A stretch of DNA of 64,000 nucleotides from Kaistella sp. 97-N-M2 (GCF_021513235.1 NZ_CP090976.1:930001-994000); one strand, 5' to 3'; counted from the stretch's first letter, positions 52,725-62,571 are shown. Translations and numbers: made by a program. The notes: generated by a model not told the origin, from the letters alone.

Positions 52725-55448
52725 TTAAAACCTTAAATAAACGTTTGCGAAGAAGGTTGTTCCGCGGTCATACCATAATTTCGGGCCGAAGTAAGGTTTG
52801 TCTCTTTGGGATTCTGCCAAAGCTTCGGGAAAGTTTACGGCTCTGCCCTGTTCAAAACCGCCGGTTACGTAATCTCTGTTATTCAAAATATTATTTACAC
52901 TCAAACTCAGTCCCATTCGGTATTTGCCAAGCAGGAAAGATTTTCCGGCGTTGGCATTCAACATAAACTGATCATCAAATTTTTTCTGTGCGGTAATTGC
53001 GGCAATAGCCTCAGGCGTTGCGCCGGGATAGTTATCACCCGTAACCGGATCGGTAAACAGTGCCGCTGTTTTGTTAAGCGCAGAAAAATCTAAGTACTGA
53101 TCCTGCAAATAATTCGCTGTTGCGCCTAACCACCAGTATTTCGGGGAGTTGTACCGCAAACCGAACGAGTAGGCTTTTTGTGGTGTCCCCGCTACTTTAT
53201 AATTTTTGAGATAAGCTGTTCCATAGTTTCTTAAGCCGTAATCATCATCGAAAGTTCTAACTTTTGGATTGTTGGTAATGGTGTAATCGCCATAACTGGC
53301 TACACCGGTTGCACTAAGGGTTGGTGTAATTTTTACTTCAGTGCCGAGTTCCAGGCCTTTGTACGACTTGTTAATGCCGCTCAAAACTTCAGCTACCAAA
53401 GCATTTCCGCTGTCTCCCACACCGTTTGTAATATCCGCGTAATACCGGGAAATTTCTGTTGCGTTATTAATGCTGGTGTAATAACCACTCAATCTTAACT
53501 TTAAAATTTGTCCACGTACGATATAACTCAAATCATTAGAATTAATGATCTGGTTTTCGATATTGGCCGTAATTAAATTGGTTACGCGGGGACTAATAAA
53601 GATTTCATTTAATGTAGGTGCTAAACTAAAGAAGGCTCCATTATATACGATAAAGTTTTTGCCGTTTACTTTGTAAGTAACTCTTCCTTTCATACCTGCA
53701 TCAAAGGAATTGAAAAGACTGCTTTTTCCTTTACTGTCTGCATACATGGCATGACGGAATTTGCCGTCTCTCTGTGACTCGGAGTAGGACGTAAATACGG
53801 AAGCCATTACATTCCATTTTGCAAAGTCGATCTCCGAAGAAGCATTTAAACTGTATTGGTTTCTCAAAAGATCATAGGAATATTGTGTTCTGTCTCCCAC
53901 GTACACTTTTGTATCGGGGTTATCGGTATCATAAGGACTGTCGTTACCAAATGCATTCAGGTTATTCGCATATAAAGCGCCCAAAAGATCTTTAACCTCG
54001 CGGAAATTATCGGACTGCAGATTTTGATAGTTAAAGTTTAGATTCAGTTTCCAGTTGTCCTGCAGTTTTGTATCAAAGTGAGAGGCAAAATTTAAGGTTT
54101 TATCCTTGTTAACATCTTCCACTATGGAGTATACGGCGCCGTGCTCATTGCCATCCATATCATATCGGTTGATGTAATTGGCCTGGTAAAGACTTTCCCA
54201 ATCGATTTGGGACTGTGCTTTAAACTCGTCTTCAGACAAAATGCCGTAGCTGGGTAATTTTCTATAGTAAGTTGGATTCGGATCCGCCGCGTGGAACCAG
54301 TCTAAACGGCTTCTTCCGTCTCTCCCGAACTGATAGGAAACCGTATTTATCCAGTTGCTTGTTTTTCCTAATTTTAAGTAATCAGTTAGCATGAACACCG
54401 GTTCGAAAACTTTTCGAATTCTGGAATTTCTTTTTTCGCCATCCTGCCAACCCCAGTACGCATTATAATCTTTCCCCAGGATATCGTAAGTTTCCTGTGT
54501 ATTTGGAGAGTTATTGGCTCTGTAGGTAGGCGATCCGAATGCGGTTAGATTAATAGAGTGTCTGGAGTTAAACTGCTTTTCGATGGCGCCGAAGTATGCG
54601 TATGAATCCTGGTATGTTCCGTCGATTACGCCGTCGTCCGCCCATCTTCTGCTTCCGGAAAAAGTGAACGCCCAACCTTTTTTAGACAAACCGCTGGAAT
54701 ATGTTGCCATGGCCCGGTGAAAATAACTTCTGTTTGTAAAGGAATACGCCAAAGAAGTTTGTTTTCTGTAGGTAGAAGCTCTTGTGTTATAATAAACCAC
54801 ACCGCCTAAATTTCCGAAAGAATATTCTGAAGGTGTAATATTGTCTACCGATTCGTAAGGGTATCTTGTAACGTCGTTTAAACCGCCCCAGTTACTGAAA
54901 TCAACTTTTCCATCGTCATTTTTAGACATGGAAATACCGTTGAAAAGAACGTCTTCATACCGGTTTTCTACACCTCTTGGTCGAAACCAGTACGCGCCCA
55001 ATTCAAAGGCAGTAATATTTTGAAAAGTATCCCTGCCGGCACTTAAAAGCCCAACGGTAGGCTGCATGGAAGAACCGCCCTCATCGTTATCCGCAGACGC
55101 ATCATCAATTACCATTACGCCCGCAACAGGATTTGCGGCCACATTTAAACTGATTACGCCCAAATCTTTTCTTTTTTCAGCGGCGGTTACATCAAACTCG
55201 ATGATCTTCGCTTCAAAGCTTTGTTTGTAAACGGTAATCACGTAGTGACCCGGCTGCATATCGACAAACTGAAAGTAGCCAATCTTGTCCGTCTTTACAT
55301 CATCTGTATATTCTCCAAGATCAATCTCTGCATTCTCAACGGTTTTTCCTTCCATATCTTTCACATAAGCGTAAACCGTAGTCTGTGCAAAATAATATGA
55401 GGCCGGAAGCAACGTAAACAATGAGATTAAGGATAATTTTTTTATCAT
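52725..55448 (-). CDS. TonB-dependent receptor with carboxypeptidase-regulatory-like domain
   Basis: The 907-residue outer-membrane transporter has a signal peptide and an N-terminal transthyretin-like domain (about 25-110; KTVENAEIDLGEY, QFVDMQPGHYVITVY). The plug has PRGVENRYEDVLFNGISMS, and the aromatic-rich barrel ends in RGTTFFANVYLRF. It is paired with the DUF5689 lipoprotein downstream and faces a secreted EEP-fold enzyme gene across a 237-bp promoter region. Together they look like one surface uptake system. Confidence 0.93.
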   Translation of the reverse strand: MIKKLSLISLFTLLPASYYFAQTTVYAYVKDMEGKTVENAEIDLGEYTDDVKTDKIGYFQFVDMQPGHYVITVYKQSFEAKIIEFDVTAAEKRKDLGVISLNVAANPVAGVMVIDDASADNDEGGSSMQPTVGLLSAGRDTFQNITAFELGAYWFRPRGVENRYEDVLFNGISMSKNDDGKVDFSNWGGLNDVTRYPYESVDNITPSEYSFGNLGGVVYYNTRASTYRKQTSLAYSFTNRSYFHRAMATYSSGLSKKGWAFTFSGSRRWADDGVIDGTYQDSYAYFGAIEKQFNSRHSINLTAFGSPTYRANNSPNTQETYDILGKDYNAYWGWQDGEKRNSRIRKVFEPVFMLTDYLKLGKTSNWINTVSYQFGRDGRSRLDWFHAADPNPTYYRKLPSYGILSEDEFKAQSQIDWESLYQANYINRYDMDGNEHGAVYSIVEDVNKDKTLNFASHFDTKLQDNWKLNLNFNYQNLQSDNFREVKDLLGALYANNLNAFGNDSPYDTDNPDTKVYVGDRTQYSYDLLRNQYSLNASSEIDFAKWNVMASVFTSYSESQRDGKFRHAMYADSKGKSSLFNSFDAGMKGRVTYKVNGKNFIVYNGAFFSLAPTLNEIFISPRVTNLITANIENQIINSNDLSYIVRGQILKLRLSGYYTSINNATEISRYYADITNGVGDSGNALVAEVLSGINKSYKGLELGTEVKITPTLSATGVASYGDYTITNNPKVRTFDDDYGLRNYGTAYLKNYKVAGTPQKAYSFGLRYNSPKYWWLGATANYLQDQYLDFSALNKTAALFTDPVTGDNYPGATPEAIAAITAQKKFDDQFMLNANAGKSFLLGKYRMGLSLSVNNILNNRDYVTGGFEQGRAVNFPEALAESQRDKPYFGPKLWYDRGTTFFANVYLRF

Positions 55449-55493
55449 AACTAATTATTTAATTCCCTTCTAATAACACTTTTTTAGGGGCAA

Positions 55494-55501
55494 CAAATTT
55501 A
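55494..55501 (-). promoter_or_regulatory. Promoter of the receptor/DUF5689 operon
   Basis: TAAATTTG on the minus strand, 45 nt before the receptor ATG. TTTA at 55523-55520 lies 18 nt further upstream as a near -33. Confidence 0.55.
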
Positions 55502-55685
55502 AACTTAATTTTGTTAAGTTAAACATATTTAACAGTTTATTCTCTTAAATCGGTGTTAATCATTATTAATATCATCATCCTTTTAGATCATTCGAATTTA
55601 TTTACCAGCGGCAGCCGGCTCCCTTTTTAAGTCCCTGCATTGAAAAATTATATGTAATTTTATCGCCTAAATTTTATGTGCTATT

Positions 55686-56888
55686 ATGAAAAGAATCTTT
55701 ATATTATTTGGCGTGGTTAGTTTCAGCTTTATGTTTTCTCAGCAGAAACAAGTACAAAGGGCGACCATCGCTTTCCTAAACGTAGAAAATTTTTGGGATA
55801 CGGTGCCTTCCGCCGATTATATCGATGGAACAAAAGATGTTCACAATCCCGCCTTTCACAGAAGCGTTCCGATCGATTCTCTGCAATATCTGGAGACGAC
55901 GGAAGAATACAAAGGCATCTGGAGCGATTCCCTGCTGTTGGGTAAAAAAGTAATCCGTCATCAGATCCTTGCCGACGACTTCACCGAAAACAGCGCCAAG
56001 AACTGGAATAAAGAGAAATACAATCAAAAATTAGCCAACGAATCGAAAGTAATTTCCGAACTCGGCCGGCAGTACACCAACGACAATCCGGTTATTGTAG
56101 GGCTAATTGAAGTGGAAAACCGTCAGGTTATTCAGGATCTCATCTCGCAGCCGGCTTTGGTTAAAAGCAATTACGGGATCGTACATTACAATTCTTACGA
56201 TGCGAGAGGAATCGATATCGCCATCATTTATCAAAAAAACAGGTTCAAAGTCACCGAATCTTACGTAAAAGACATCGTTATTTTTAATGACGACGGCTAC
56301 AGAACCTACACCCGCGGCGTGCTGGTGGTAAAAGGAGTTCTGGATGGAGAAAAAGTAGCCGTTTTTATGAATCACTGGCCCTCCAGAAGTGGTGGCGAAG
56401 CGCGTTCTTTACCAAAACGGGCTGCCGCCGCAAAGGTTTTGAAAGACGAAATGGACAAAATAAGAGCCGAAGATCCCGCCACAAAACTCTTCGCCATGGG
56501 AGATTTCAACGATGATCCTGTAAGCGCAAGCGTTCGGAAAATTCTGGGTGCGGTGGGCGATCCTTCTCAGCTTTCGGAAAAATCGCCGTATTATAATTTG
56601 ATGGCGAAACTCTATAAAGCAGGCGTCGCTTCTTTGGCTTACCGCGACGCACCGAATCTTTTCGACCAGATTATCGTTTCCAAAAATCTTTATTCAAACG
56701 AAAAATTAACGCCAACTTATACCATTTACAAAGCGGAAATTTATGCCCCATCCTATTTGGTAAATAATGCAGGACAATGGAAAGGCTATCCCCTCAGATC
56801 CTGGGATGGCGACCGTTTTACAGGTGGTTACAGTGATCACTTCCCGGCGGTTTCCGTCGTCCAGAAAGTATACAAACCTGGCAAGTAA
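55686..56888 (+). CDS. Secreted endonuclease/exonuclease/phosphatase-family enzyme
   Basis: The 400-residue protein begins with a signal peptide (RIFILFGVVSFSFMFSQ). The EEP fold is shown by FLNVENFWDT, GLIEVENRQ, MGDFNDDPVSA and the catalytic GGYSDHFPAV at the end. It also has FMNHWPSRSGG, typical of the extracellular nuclease or sphingomyelinase branches. It is divergent from the TonB receptor/DUF5689 operon, so it is likely a phosphodiesterase or DNase whose products feed that receptor (inference). A strong terminator follows. Confidence 0.9.
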   Translation: MKRIFILFGVVSFSFMFSQQKQVQRATIAFLNVENFWDTVPSADYIDGTKDVHNPAFHRSVPIDSLQYLETTEEYKGIWSDSLLLGKKVIRHQILADDFTENSAKNWNKEKYNQKLANESKVISELGRQYTNDNPVIVGLIEVENRQVIQDLISQPALVKSNYGIVHYNSYDARGIDIAIIYQKNRFKVTESYVKDIVIFNDDGYRTYTRGVLVVKGVLDGEKVAVFMNHWPSRSGGEARSLPKRAAAAKVLKDEMDKIRAEDPATKLFAMGDFNDDPVSASVRKILGAVGDPSQLSEKSPYYNLMAKLYKAGVASLAYRDAPNLFDQIIVSKNLYSNEKLTPTYTIYKAEIYAPSYLVNNAGQWKGYPLRSWDGDRFTGGYSDHFPAVSVVQKVYKPGK

Positions 56889-56906
56889 AATTTTAAATTA
56901 ATATAG

Positions 56907-56939
56907 AAACCGGAGTTGGCGCTCCGGTTTTATTTTTTT
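56907..56939 (+). terminator. Intrinsic terminator after the EEP enzyme
   Basis: AAACCGGAG and CTCCGGTTT form a perfect 9-bp stem with a 6-nt loop, then TATTTTTTT. Confidence 0.9.
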
Positions 56940-56963
56940 ATACCTTTAACTTAAAATTACATT

Positions 56964-57380
56964 ATGAAAAAAATAATCTCATTTCTTCTTGTTTGCTTCT
57001 TTATTTTGAGTTGTTCGCCGCAAAATAAAATTGCCAACCATAAAGAAAATTCCGAAATAAAACCCGCAAAAAACGATGAAGGTGAATGGGAGCTCGACGT
57101 TTTAGACTCTCAGTACAATTACTTCCTGAATGCCGTTGCAAAACCAATGAGTATGTATACTGAAAGTTATCTTAAGACGCGAAACTCCTTTCTTGTCACC
57201 GAATGGAACTCTTACTATTTTTCGGGCCGGTATCGTAATGTAATCGAATCTTCCATCGATTATGATCCCAACGAAAATTACGGTTTAAAATTCGAATACA
57301 GACTTTATCAGGTTTTTGCCTATGTGCAATGGAAATACGGCTTGAAGATGCGCGGCCTAAGCCAAACCGACGTTCGATAA
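56964..57380 (+). CDS. DUF6146-type lipoprotein
   Basis: The 138-residue protein has a lipobox (VCFFILSC, followed by SPQNK). The body contains DVLDSQYNYFLNAVAKPMSM, ESYLKTRNSFLVTEWNSYY and EYRLYQVFAYVQWKYGL, a pattern I associate with the small flavobacterial DUF6146 lipoproteins. Function unknown. Probably outer-membrane anchored. Confidence 0.78.
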   Translation: MKKIISFLLVCFFILSCSPQNKIANHKENSEIKPAKNDEGEWELDVLDSQYNYFLNAVAKPMSMYTESYLKTRNSFLVTEWNSYYFSGRYRNVIESSIDYDPNENYGLKFEYRLYQVFAYVQWKYGLKMRGLSQTDVR

Positions 57381-57387
57381 CAGACAC

Positions 57388-57421
57388 AAAAAAGGTTCAG
57401 ATAAAATTCTGAACCTTTTTT
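57388..57421. terminator. Shared terminator between DUF6146 and sod genes
   Basis: AAAAAAGGTTCAGA and TCTGAACCTTTTTT form a perfect 14-bp stem with a 6-nt loop, serving both converging genes. Confidence 0.88.
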
Positions 57422-57438
57422 ATGACGGTGAAAAAATC

Positions 57439-58035
57439 CTATTTATTGAATTTTTCTTCTACTTTATCCCAATTAATCACATCGAAAAACGCGGTTACAT
57501 AATCAGGTCTTTTATTCTGATAGTTCAGGTAGTATGCATGTTCCCAAACATCAAGGCCCAAAACCGGCGTTCCTACACACTCAGCGACAGGCATCAACGG
57601 ATTATCCTGATTTGGAGTTGAACAAACTGCTACAGAACCGTCGTCTTTTTTGCACAACCAAGCCCAACCTGAACCGAATCGTGTTTTCGCTGCTTCAGCA
57701 AAGTCCGTTTTAAATTTTTCGAAACCGCCATAATTTTCGAGGGCAGATTTAACGTTTCCAACAGGTTCTTTGCTTCCTCCTGGTGTTAAAATTTCCCAGA
57801 AAAGCGAGTGGTTATAATGTCCGCCACCATTATTTCTAACTGCTGCTTTATCTGTTCCGGTTTTGCAAACTTCTTCAATAGTTTTACCTTCCAGTTCCGT
57901 TCCGGCAACTGCTTTGTTTAAATTATCTACATAACCCTGGTGGTGTTTGGTATAATGGATTTCCATTGTTTTTGCATCAATCGTAGGTTCCAATGCGTCG
58001 TAAGCATAACCTAATTTCGGTAATTCGAATGCCAT
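57439..58035 (-). CDS. sod: Iron/manganese superoxide dismutase
   Basis: Cytosolic enzyme that turns superoxide into peroxide and oxygen. The 198 residues carry the metal ligands His27 (HYTKHH), His75 ([10 protein letters not shown]), Asp162 and His166 (DVWEHAYYL). FGSGWAWL and [10 protein letters not shown] complete the family pattern. Sequence alone does not separate Fe from Mn use. A consensus promoter lies 29 nt upstream. Confidence 0.96.
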   Translation of the reverse strand: MAFELPKLGYAYDALEPTIDAKTMEIHYTKHHQGYVDNLNKAVAGTELEGKTIEEVCKTGTDKAAVRNNGGGHYNHSLFWEILTPGGSKEPVGNVKSALENYGGFEKFKTDFAEAAKTRFGSGWAWLCKKDDGSVAVCSTPNQDNPLMPVAECVGTPVLGLDVWEHAYYLNYQNKRPDYVTAFFDVINWDKVEEKFNK

Positions 58036-58063
58036 AATATTATTTATTAAATGTTAATTATCT

Positions 58064-58095
58064 CAAATTTAGTCATTCTGGCGGCCAATCGCAAA
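58064..58095 (-). promoter_or_regulatory. Promoter of sod
   Basis: On the minus strand TTTG, a 20-nt spacer and TAAATTTG give an exact match to the Bacteroidota consensus. The -7 box ends 28 nt before the ATG. Confidence 0.8.
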
Positions 58096-58206
58096 AAGGT
58101 GGCATCACTTTAATAAATCTTTAACATTGACAAAACGTTTATCAATATTTAAATTTCCTACAATTATACGCTCACGAATCTAAATCCCAATTGCGGAGCG
58201 TTGAAT

Positions 58207-59724
58207 TTATAAGGTATCGGTAATTGTTATTTTTTCTAATGGTTTCGTCGCCGGTCCATTTAGCACGTTTCCATGAATATCGAAACGCGCACCGTGACAC
58301 GGACAATCCCAGGATTTCTCCGTATCATTCCAGTCTACATTACCGCCCATGTGCGTGCAGGCGCTTTTTACCGCGAACAGCTGCCCTTCATCATCGCGGT
58401 AAACCGACATGGTTTTGCCGTCAAGAGAAACCGTTTTACCTGTACCATTTTCAATTTCCGCTAAATTTTTAATTTTCTGCGCCGTAAATTTATCTGTAAT
58501 TAAGTGAAAGACCGCATCCGCATTTTCCTTTAAGACATCGGTAATTCCGGCAGTTACATTCAGTCGGGAAGGATCGAAAAGTTTTTCGTATTTGTTTTGA
58601 CCCGTTATGATGAGGTCAAAAATCATCATTGCCGAAAGCGTTCCGAACGTCATTCCATTGCCGTCAAAACCCGTGGCCCAGTAAATATGCTGGTCGCCGG
58701 GACTTTTTCCGATAAAGGGCAGCAGATCCGTTGGCGTGTAAAACTGAGAAGACCAGCGGTGCGTAATTTCTTCAACATCGAAAAATTGGCGCACATATTC
58801 TTCCAACGCGGCAAAACAGGATTCGGGGTCGTCCTGATGTCCAGTTTTATGGTCTTCGCCGCCCGCAATAACATATTGTTTTCCGTCGATTTCCTGCGTT
58901 CTGTAATAATGGTAAGGTTCGCTCATATCTTCTGCCTGCGCCTGCGGATATTCGCCGGAGAGCAGCGTGAAAGCCAGAACATAACTTCTGTACGGCGCGG
59001 CAAGAAAGTTCATGCGGTTCATGTTCGGCACCACATGCGTTGCCCAGATAAAATCTGAAGCTTCATATGTAGACCGGTCCGTGGTTGCGGAAACGGAGGC
59101 GCCTTTTTCGGCAATATCAGTAACTTTTTCTCCCTGCAGAATCGTACCGCCCATTTTCAAAAACTCTTCGCTCAGCGCCTTAATGTATTTTGTGGGATGA
59201 AATTGCGCCTGACCTTCAATTTTAATAATCGAATCGAACGGAATAGGAAACGGATTGGACTCCACTTTTTGCGTAGGAATGCCAACTTTTTTGGTGGCCT
59301 CGTACATTTTGTCGAGTTGTTTGGTTTGCTCTTTATCTACGGAAAAAACGTAGGAATCACGCTCTTCAAAACCGCAATCTATTTGATGCTCGGCGATGAT
59401 CGATTTTATTTTACTGATGACTTCGGGGCCGGTCTGCGCTAAAAGATGGGCTTTTTCTTCACCGAAATTATCCATAACCAGATCGTACTGCGCATCGTAG
59501 AATGTATTGATGTGCGCGGTGGTGCCGCCCGTTGTGCCAAAACCGATATTTTCAGCTTCGATGACAAGGCAGTTTTTACCGGCTTTTTGCAGCAAATATG
59601 CGGCGGTAAGACCCGTAATGCCGGCGCCGGCGATAATCACATCAATTTTATTCCCGGAATTTTCTTTGGGAACCGACATTTCAACATTTTGCCACAAACT
59701 TTTATTTTGACCGTCTCTTTTCAT
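58207..59724 (-). CDS. FAD-dependent oxidoreductase with C-terminal Rieske domain
   Basis: A 505-residue fusion protein. The N-terminal DAO-type FAD domain has GAGITGLTAAYLL (GAGITG at 33-38), GFGTTGGTTAHINTFYD and a family C-terminal FAD contact in WATGFDGNGMTFG. The last 90 residues form a Rieske [2Fe-2S] domain with Cys456-x-His458 (CTHMGG) and Cys474-x-x-His477 (CPCHG). Such fusions are found in many bacteria; the substrate is not known. It probably has its own promoter. Confidence 0.92.
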   Translation of the reverse strand: MKRDGQNKSLWQNVEMSVPKENSGNKIDVIIAGAGITGLTAAYLLQKAGKNCLVIEAENIGFGTTGGTTAHINTFYDAQYDLVMDNFGEEKAHLLAQTGPEVISKIKSIIAEHQIDCGFEERDSYVFSVDKEQTKQLDKMYEATKKVGIPTQKVESNPFPIPFDSIIKIEGQAQFHPTKYIKALSEEFLKMGGTILQGEKVTDIAEKGASVSATTDRSTYEASDFIWATHVVPNMNRMNFLAAPYRSYVLAFTLLSGEYPQAQAEDMSEPYHYYRTQEIDGKQYVIAGGEDHKTGHQDDPESCFAALEEYVRQFFDVEEITHRWSSQFYTPTDLLPFIGKSPGDQHIYWATGFDGNGMTFGTLSAMMIFDLIITGQNKYEKLFDPSRLNVTAGITDVLKENADAVFHLITDKFTAQKIKNLAEIENGTGKTVSLDGKTMSVYRDDEGQLFAVKSACTHMGGNVDWNDTEKSWDCPCHGARFDIHGNVLNGPATKPLEKITITDTL

Positions 59725-60014
59725 AGTAAATCTTTCTTATGGGTGGATATTTCGGATAGAATTTTCCGATAAAACCTAAAATGCAATTTTCACGCCTTTT
59801 TAAATATTTAAATTTCGAAAAAATAACCAGACCTTCTATAATTAAAAAACCAAAATATGTATTACTTCCAAAAATTGAATAATAAATTTTTTAAAAACGG
59901 AAATACCAAGCAAGAAATAACGGGTAATTCATAAACATCAAAGCACTCCGAAAAATTCAAAATAAAAAAAACCGATCAAATGACCGGTTTATATTTTCTA
60001 GCTCGATGTGGTTT
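59725..60014. other. Gene-free AT-rich stretch between oxidoreductase and rho
   Basis: The 290 bp are AT-rich. They hold the rho terminator and presumably the upstream control region of the oxidoreductase, but I find no clear TAnnTTTG box or other feature. Confidence 0.5.
59963..59990 (-). terminator. Terminator of rho
   Basis: On the minus strand AAACCG/CGGTTT plus TCA/TGA (one mismatch) form the stem around a 4-nt loop, then a T run. Confidence 0.75.
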
Positions 60015-61931
60015 TTATCTGTTCATCGACATCAAAAACTCTTCGTTGTTTAAAGTGCTTTTCATGCTCTTGTTCACAAATTCCATGGCTTCCACGGGAT
60101 TCATGTCTGCCAAATATTTCCGTAAGATCCACATTCTCTGTTGCGTAGTCTCATCCAGAAGCAAATCGTCTCGTCTTGTACTGGAAGAAGTTAAATCAAT
60201 CGCCGGATAAATTCGCTTGTTCGCAATTTTTCGGTCCAACTGCAGTTCCATATTTCCGGTTCCTTTAAATTCTTCGAAAATTACTTCGTCCATTTTGGAA
60301 CCTGTATCGATGAGCGCCGTCGCGATGATGGTTAAAGAACCGCCGCCTTCAATATTTCGGGCCGCTCCGAAAAATCTTTTCGGTTTGTGCAAAGCATTCG
60401 CATCCACCCCACCGGAAAGAATTTTCCCTGACGCGGGTGTTACGGTGTTGTAAGCTCTCGCCAAACGTGTTAAGGAATCGAGCAAAATCACCACATCGTG
60501 GCCACATTCGACCATTCTCTGCGCTTTCGAAAGCACCAGATTCGCCACTTTTACGTGTTTGTCCGCAGGCTCATCAAACGTCGACGCGATTACTTCGGCA
60601 TTAACGCTGCGTTCCATATCGGTTACCTCTTCCGGTCTTTCGTCGATGAGCAAAATCATCATGTAAGCTTCCGGATGGTTGGCAGAAATTGAGTTTGCAA
60701 TATCTTTCAGCAACATGGTTTTACCCGTTTTCGGCTGTGCGACGATCATGGCACGCTGACCTTTACCAATCGGCGTAAACAGATCGACAATTCTTGTGGA
60801 AAGCGTCGAGTTTTTTCCGGTCAGATTAAATTTTTCCTCCGGGAACAAAGGCGTTAAAAATTCAAAAGAAACCCTGTCCTTAATGAATTCCATATCGCGG
60901 CCATTGACTTCTGTCGGCTTCAGCAAAGAAAAATATTTTTCGCCTTCTTTCGGCAAACGCACAATTCCTTTTACGGTATCGCCCGTTTTTAAGGCGTAGT
61001 TACGGATTTGATTTGTTGAAACATAAACGTCGTCTGGCGAAGAAATATAAGAGAAATCGGAGGAGCGAAGAAATCCGTAGTTGTCCGGCAAAATCTCCAA
61101 AACGCCTTCAATAGTTACCAATCCGTCGAAATTAAATTCTTTTCGGGACTGCTCTTCCTGCTGGTCGTTGTTTTGGTTTTTATTCTGGTTCGGATTTTTG
61201 TTTTGGTTCGGATTTTTGTGCTGCGGCTTTGTTTGATTTACATTTTGGCTGGTGTTGCCGTTCGGGTTTTGATTTCCGTGTGAATTCGGATTGCCGTTGT
61301 TGCGCTGATTGTCGTTTCCGTTTTGCTTTTCGCGGACATTTTTGTTTTCGGTGGAATTGCGGGTCTCGGAATTGCGGGTCTCCGTAGAATTTGGGGCCGG
61401 TCTGGTATTTTGCGGACCTGAATCTGATGCCGGCTGCTCTGTGGCAGATTCGGCCGCTGGGGCAGATGCCTGCTCTGTATTTTGGGGCGCTGCATTTTCT
61501 TGGGAGGAAGAGGTGCGCTGTCTTTTTTTCCTTTGCTGTTCGGGACGGTTCGTTTTGGTTTCGTCCGTTTTCTTAAGAGTTTCGTCTTGATTAACGGTTT
61601 CTGCATTTGCTTCCTCAATCATCGCCGTTGCGTTTTCCGTTTCCGCAGGAACTTCCGCTGCAGCCTCAGCCGTTTTCTCGGCTTTCTTTTTCGGTGCAGT
61701 TTTTTTCGCCGGCTTTTTTACGGCAGGAGCAGGAGCTTCTTCTTTATTCATAGGAGTTTCGGTGGCGTTGAAGTAATCTTTTGCAGCTCTGGTATTAGAG
61801 GCCTGAAAATCAAGGATTGCAAAAATTTTGTCGTTTTCTGTGCTGGTTTTAGCAAGTTTAACGCCCAAATCTTTGGTGATTTTAGCCAAGTCCGCATCGG
61901 ATTTCGACTGTAACGTTTCGATATTGAACAT
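60015..61931 (-). CDS. rho: Transcription termination factor Rho
   Basis: Hexameric RNA translocase that ends transcription. The 638 residues exceed the 419 of E. coli Rho because of a disordered insertion at about 55-262, between the N-terminal helical part and the RNA-binding domain. This insert is Ala/Glu/Lys-rich first and Asn/Gln-rich at 201-260. The cold-shock-like RNA-binding domain ([16 protein letters not shown]) and motor follow, with PKTGKTM (400-406), [10 protein letters not shown] and [13 protein letters not shown]. Insert-bearing Rho proteins are known in Bacteroidota. DUF4293 is divergent upstream. Confidence 0.98.
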   Translation of the reverse strand: MFNIETLQSKSDADLAKITKDLGVKLAKTSTENDKIFAILDFQASNTRAAKDYFNATETPMNKEEAPAPAVKKPAKKTAPKKKAEKTAEAAAEVPAETENATAMIEEANAETVNQDETLKKTDETKTNRPEQQRKKRQRTSSSQENAAPQNTEQASAPAAESATEQPASDSGPQNTRPAPNSTETRNSETRNSTENKNVREKQNGNDNQRNNGNPNSHGNQNPNGNTSQNVNQTKPQHKNPNQNKNPNQNKNQNNDQQEEQSRKEFNFDGLVTIEGVLEILPDNYGFLRSSDFSYISSPDDVYVSTNQIRNYALKTGDTVKGIVRLPKEGEKYFSLLKPTEVNGRDMEFIKDRVSFEFLTPLFPEEKFNLTGKNSTLSTRIVDLFTPIGKGQRAMIVAQPKTGKTMLLKDIANSISANHPEAYMMILLIDERPEEVTDMERSVNAEVIASTFDEPADKHVKVANLVLSKAQRMVECGHDVVILLDSLTRLARAYNTVTPASGKILSGGVDANALHKPKRFFGAARNIEGGGSLTIIATALIDTGSKMDEVIFEEFKGTGNMELQLDRKIANKRIYPAIDLTSSSTRRDDLLLDETTQQRMWILRKYLADMNPVEAMEFVNKSMKSTLNNEEFLMSMNR

Positions 61932-62019
61932 AAAGTGTTATGTAAAAAGTTTTATATAAGTAGGTGTAAGTAAGAAAGTTAAGTCGGGCGACTTGTACTT
62001 TTTCAGATCGTTTGTATTG

Positions 62020-62050
62020 CAAATCTACACTAATTTTCGATTAATGCAAA
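62020..62050 (-). promoter_or_regulatory. Promoter of rho
   Basis: On the minus strand TTTG, a 19-nt spacer and TAGATTTG give an exact consensus match; the -7 box is about 90 nt before the rho ATG. It lies almost against the DUF4293 -7 box at 62061-62068. Confidence 0.8.
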
Positions 62051-62060
62051 AAATTATCGC

Positions 62061-62068
62061 TATTTTTG
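62061..62068 (+). promoter_or_regulatory. Putative -7 box of the DUF4293 gene
   Basis: TATTTTTG, 18 nt before the ATG at 62087. TTTC at 62035-62038 is 22 nt upstream. Confidence 0.45.
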
Positions 62069-62086
62069 CACCTGAACCTCATCAAC

Positions 62087-62476
62087 ATGTTGCAAAGAAT
62101 ACAAACTGTCTGGATCTTTCTGGCGATTTTAGGCGCCATCTTTTTGTTCGTTACGGCGCAGGACTTTTCGCTCTTCGGAGCCGTTCCGTTCATTTCAGTT
62201 GTTTGTGTTGGCCTCGTTTTGTTAGGCTTCATCAGTATTCTAAGTTATAAAGACCGAAAGAGACAAATTCTGCTGAACCAAATCGGCATTTTTATAAACG
62301 CTTTGTTGCTCGGTTTACTGGCGTATTGGCTACTCAATTTACCTGGAGGAATTCAGTTTCCTGAGAAAGGTATTGAGCCGTTTTTCCCGCTCCTTTCTGT
62401 AATCTGTTTGTTTATCGCAAACATCTACATCCGAAAAGACGAGAGGCTCGTAAAATCTGTAGACAGACTCCGCTAA
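62087..62476 (+). CDS. DUF4293-family membrane protein
   Basis: I start at the ATG at 62087 (MLQRIQTVWIFLAIL), dropping seven residues of a TTG-initiated frame. The 129-residue protein has four membrane helices and ends IYIRKDERLVKSVDRLR, matching the conserved C-terminal basic motif I know from DUF4293 proteins, often encoded beside rho in Bacteroidota. Function unknown; the conserved neighbourhood suggests a link to Rho but nothing is proven. Confidence 0.88.
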   Translation: MLQRIQTVWIFLAILGAIFLFVTAQDFSLFGAVPFISVVCVGLVLLGFISILSYKDRKRQILLNQIGIFINALLLGLLAYWLLNLPGGIQFPEKGIEPFFPLLSVICLFIANIYIRKDERLVKSVDRLR

Positions 62477-62501
62477 ACTTCAACGATTTTTTTTGAGTGA
62501 G

Positions 62502-62528
62502 ACAGTTCCTTCGGGAGCTGTTTTTTTT
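62502..62528 (+). terminator. Intrinsic terminator after DUF4293
   Basis: ACAGTTCC and GGAGCTGT (one G-U pair) are closed by a very stable TTCG tetraloop, then eight T. Confidence 0.88.
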
Positions 62529-62571
62529 AGTGCCGAAGCGCGGAAATATTTATCTTTATCAAAAATAATCC

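Noticed and set aside
61152..61331. Repeats within rho as a CRISPR-like or tandem array
   Set aside because: They are in-frame codon repeats of the Asn/Gln-rich insert with no spacers.
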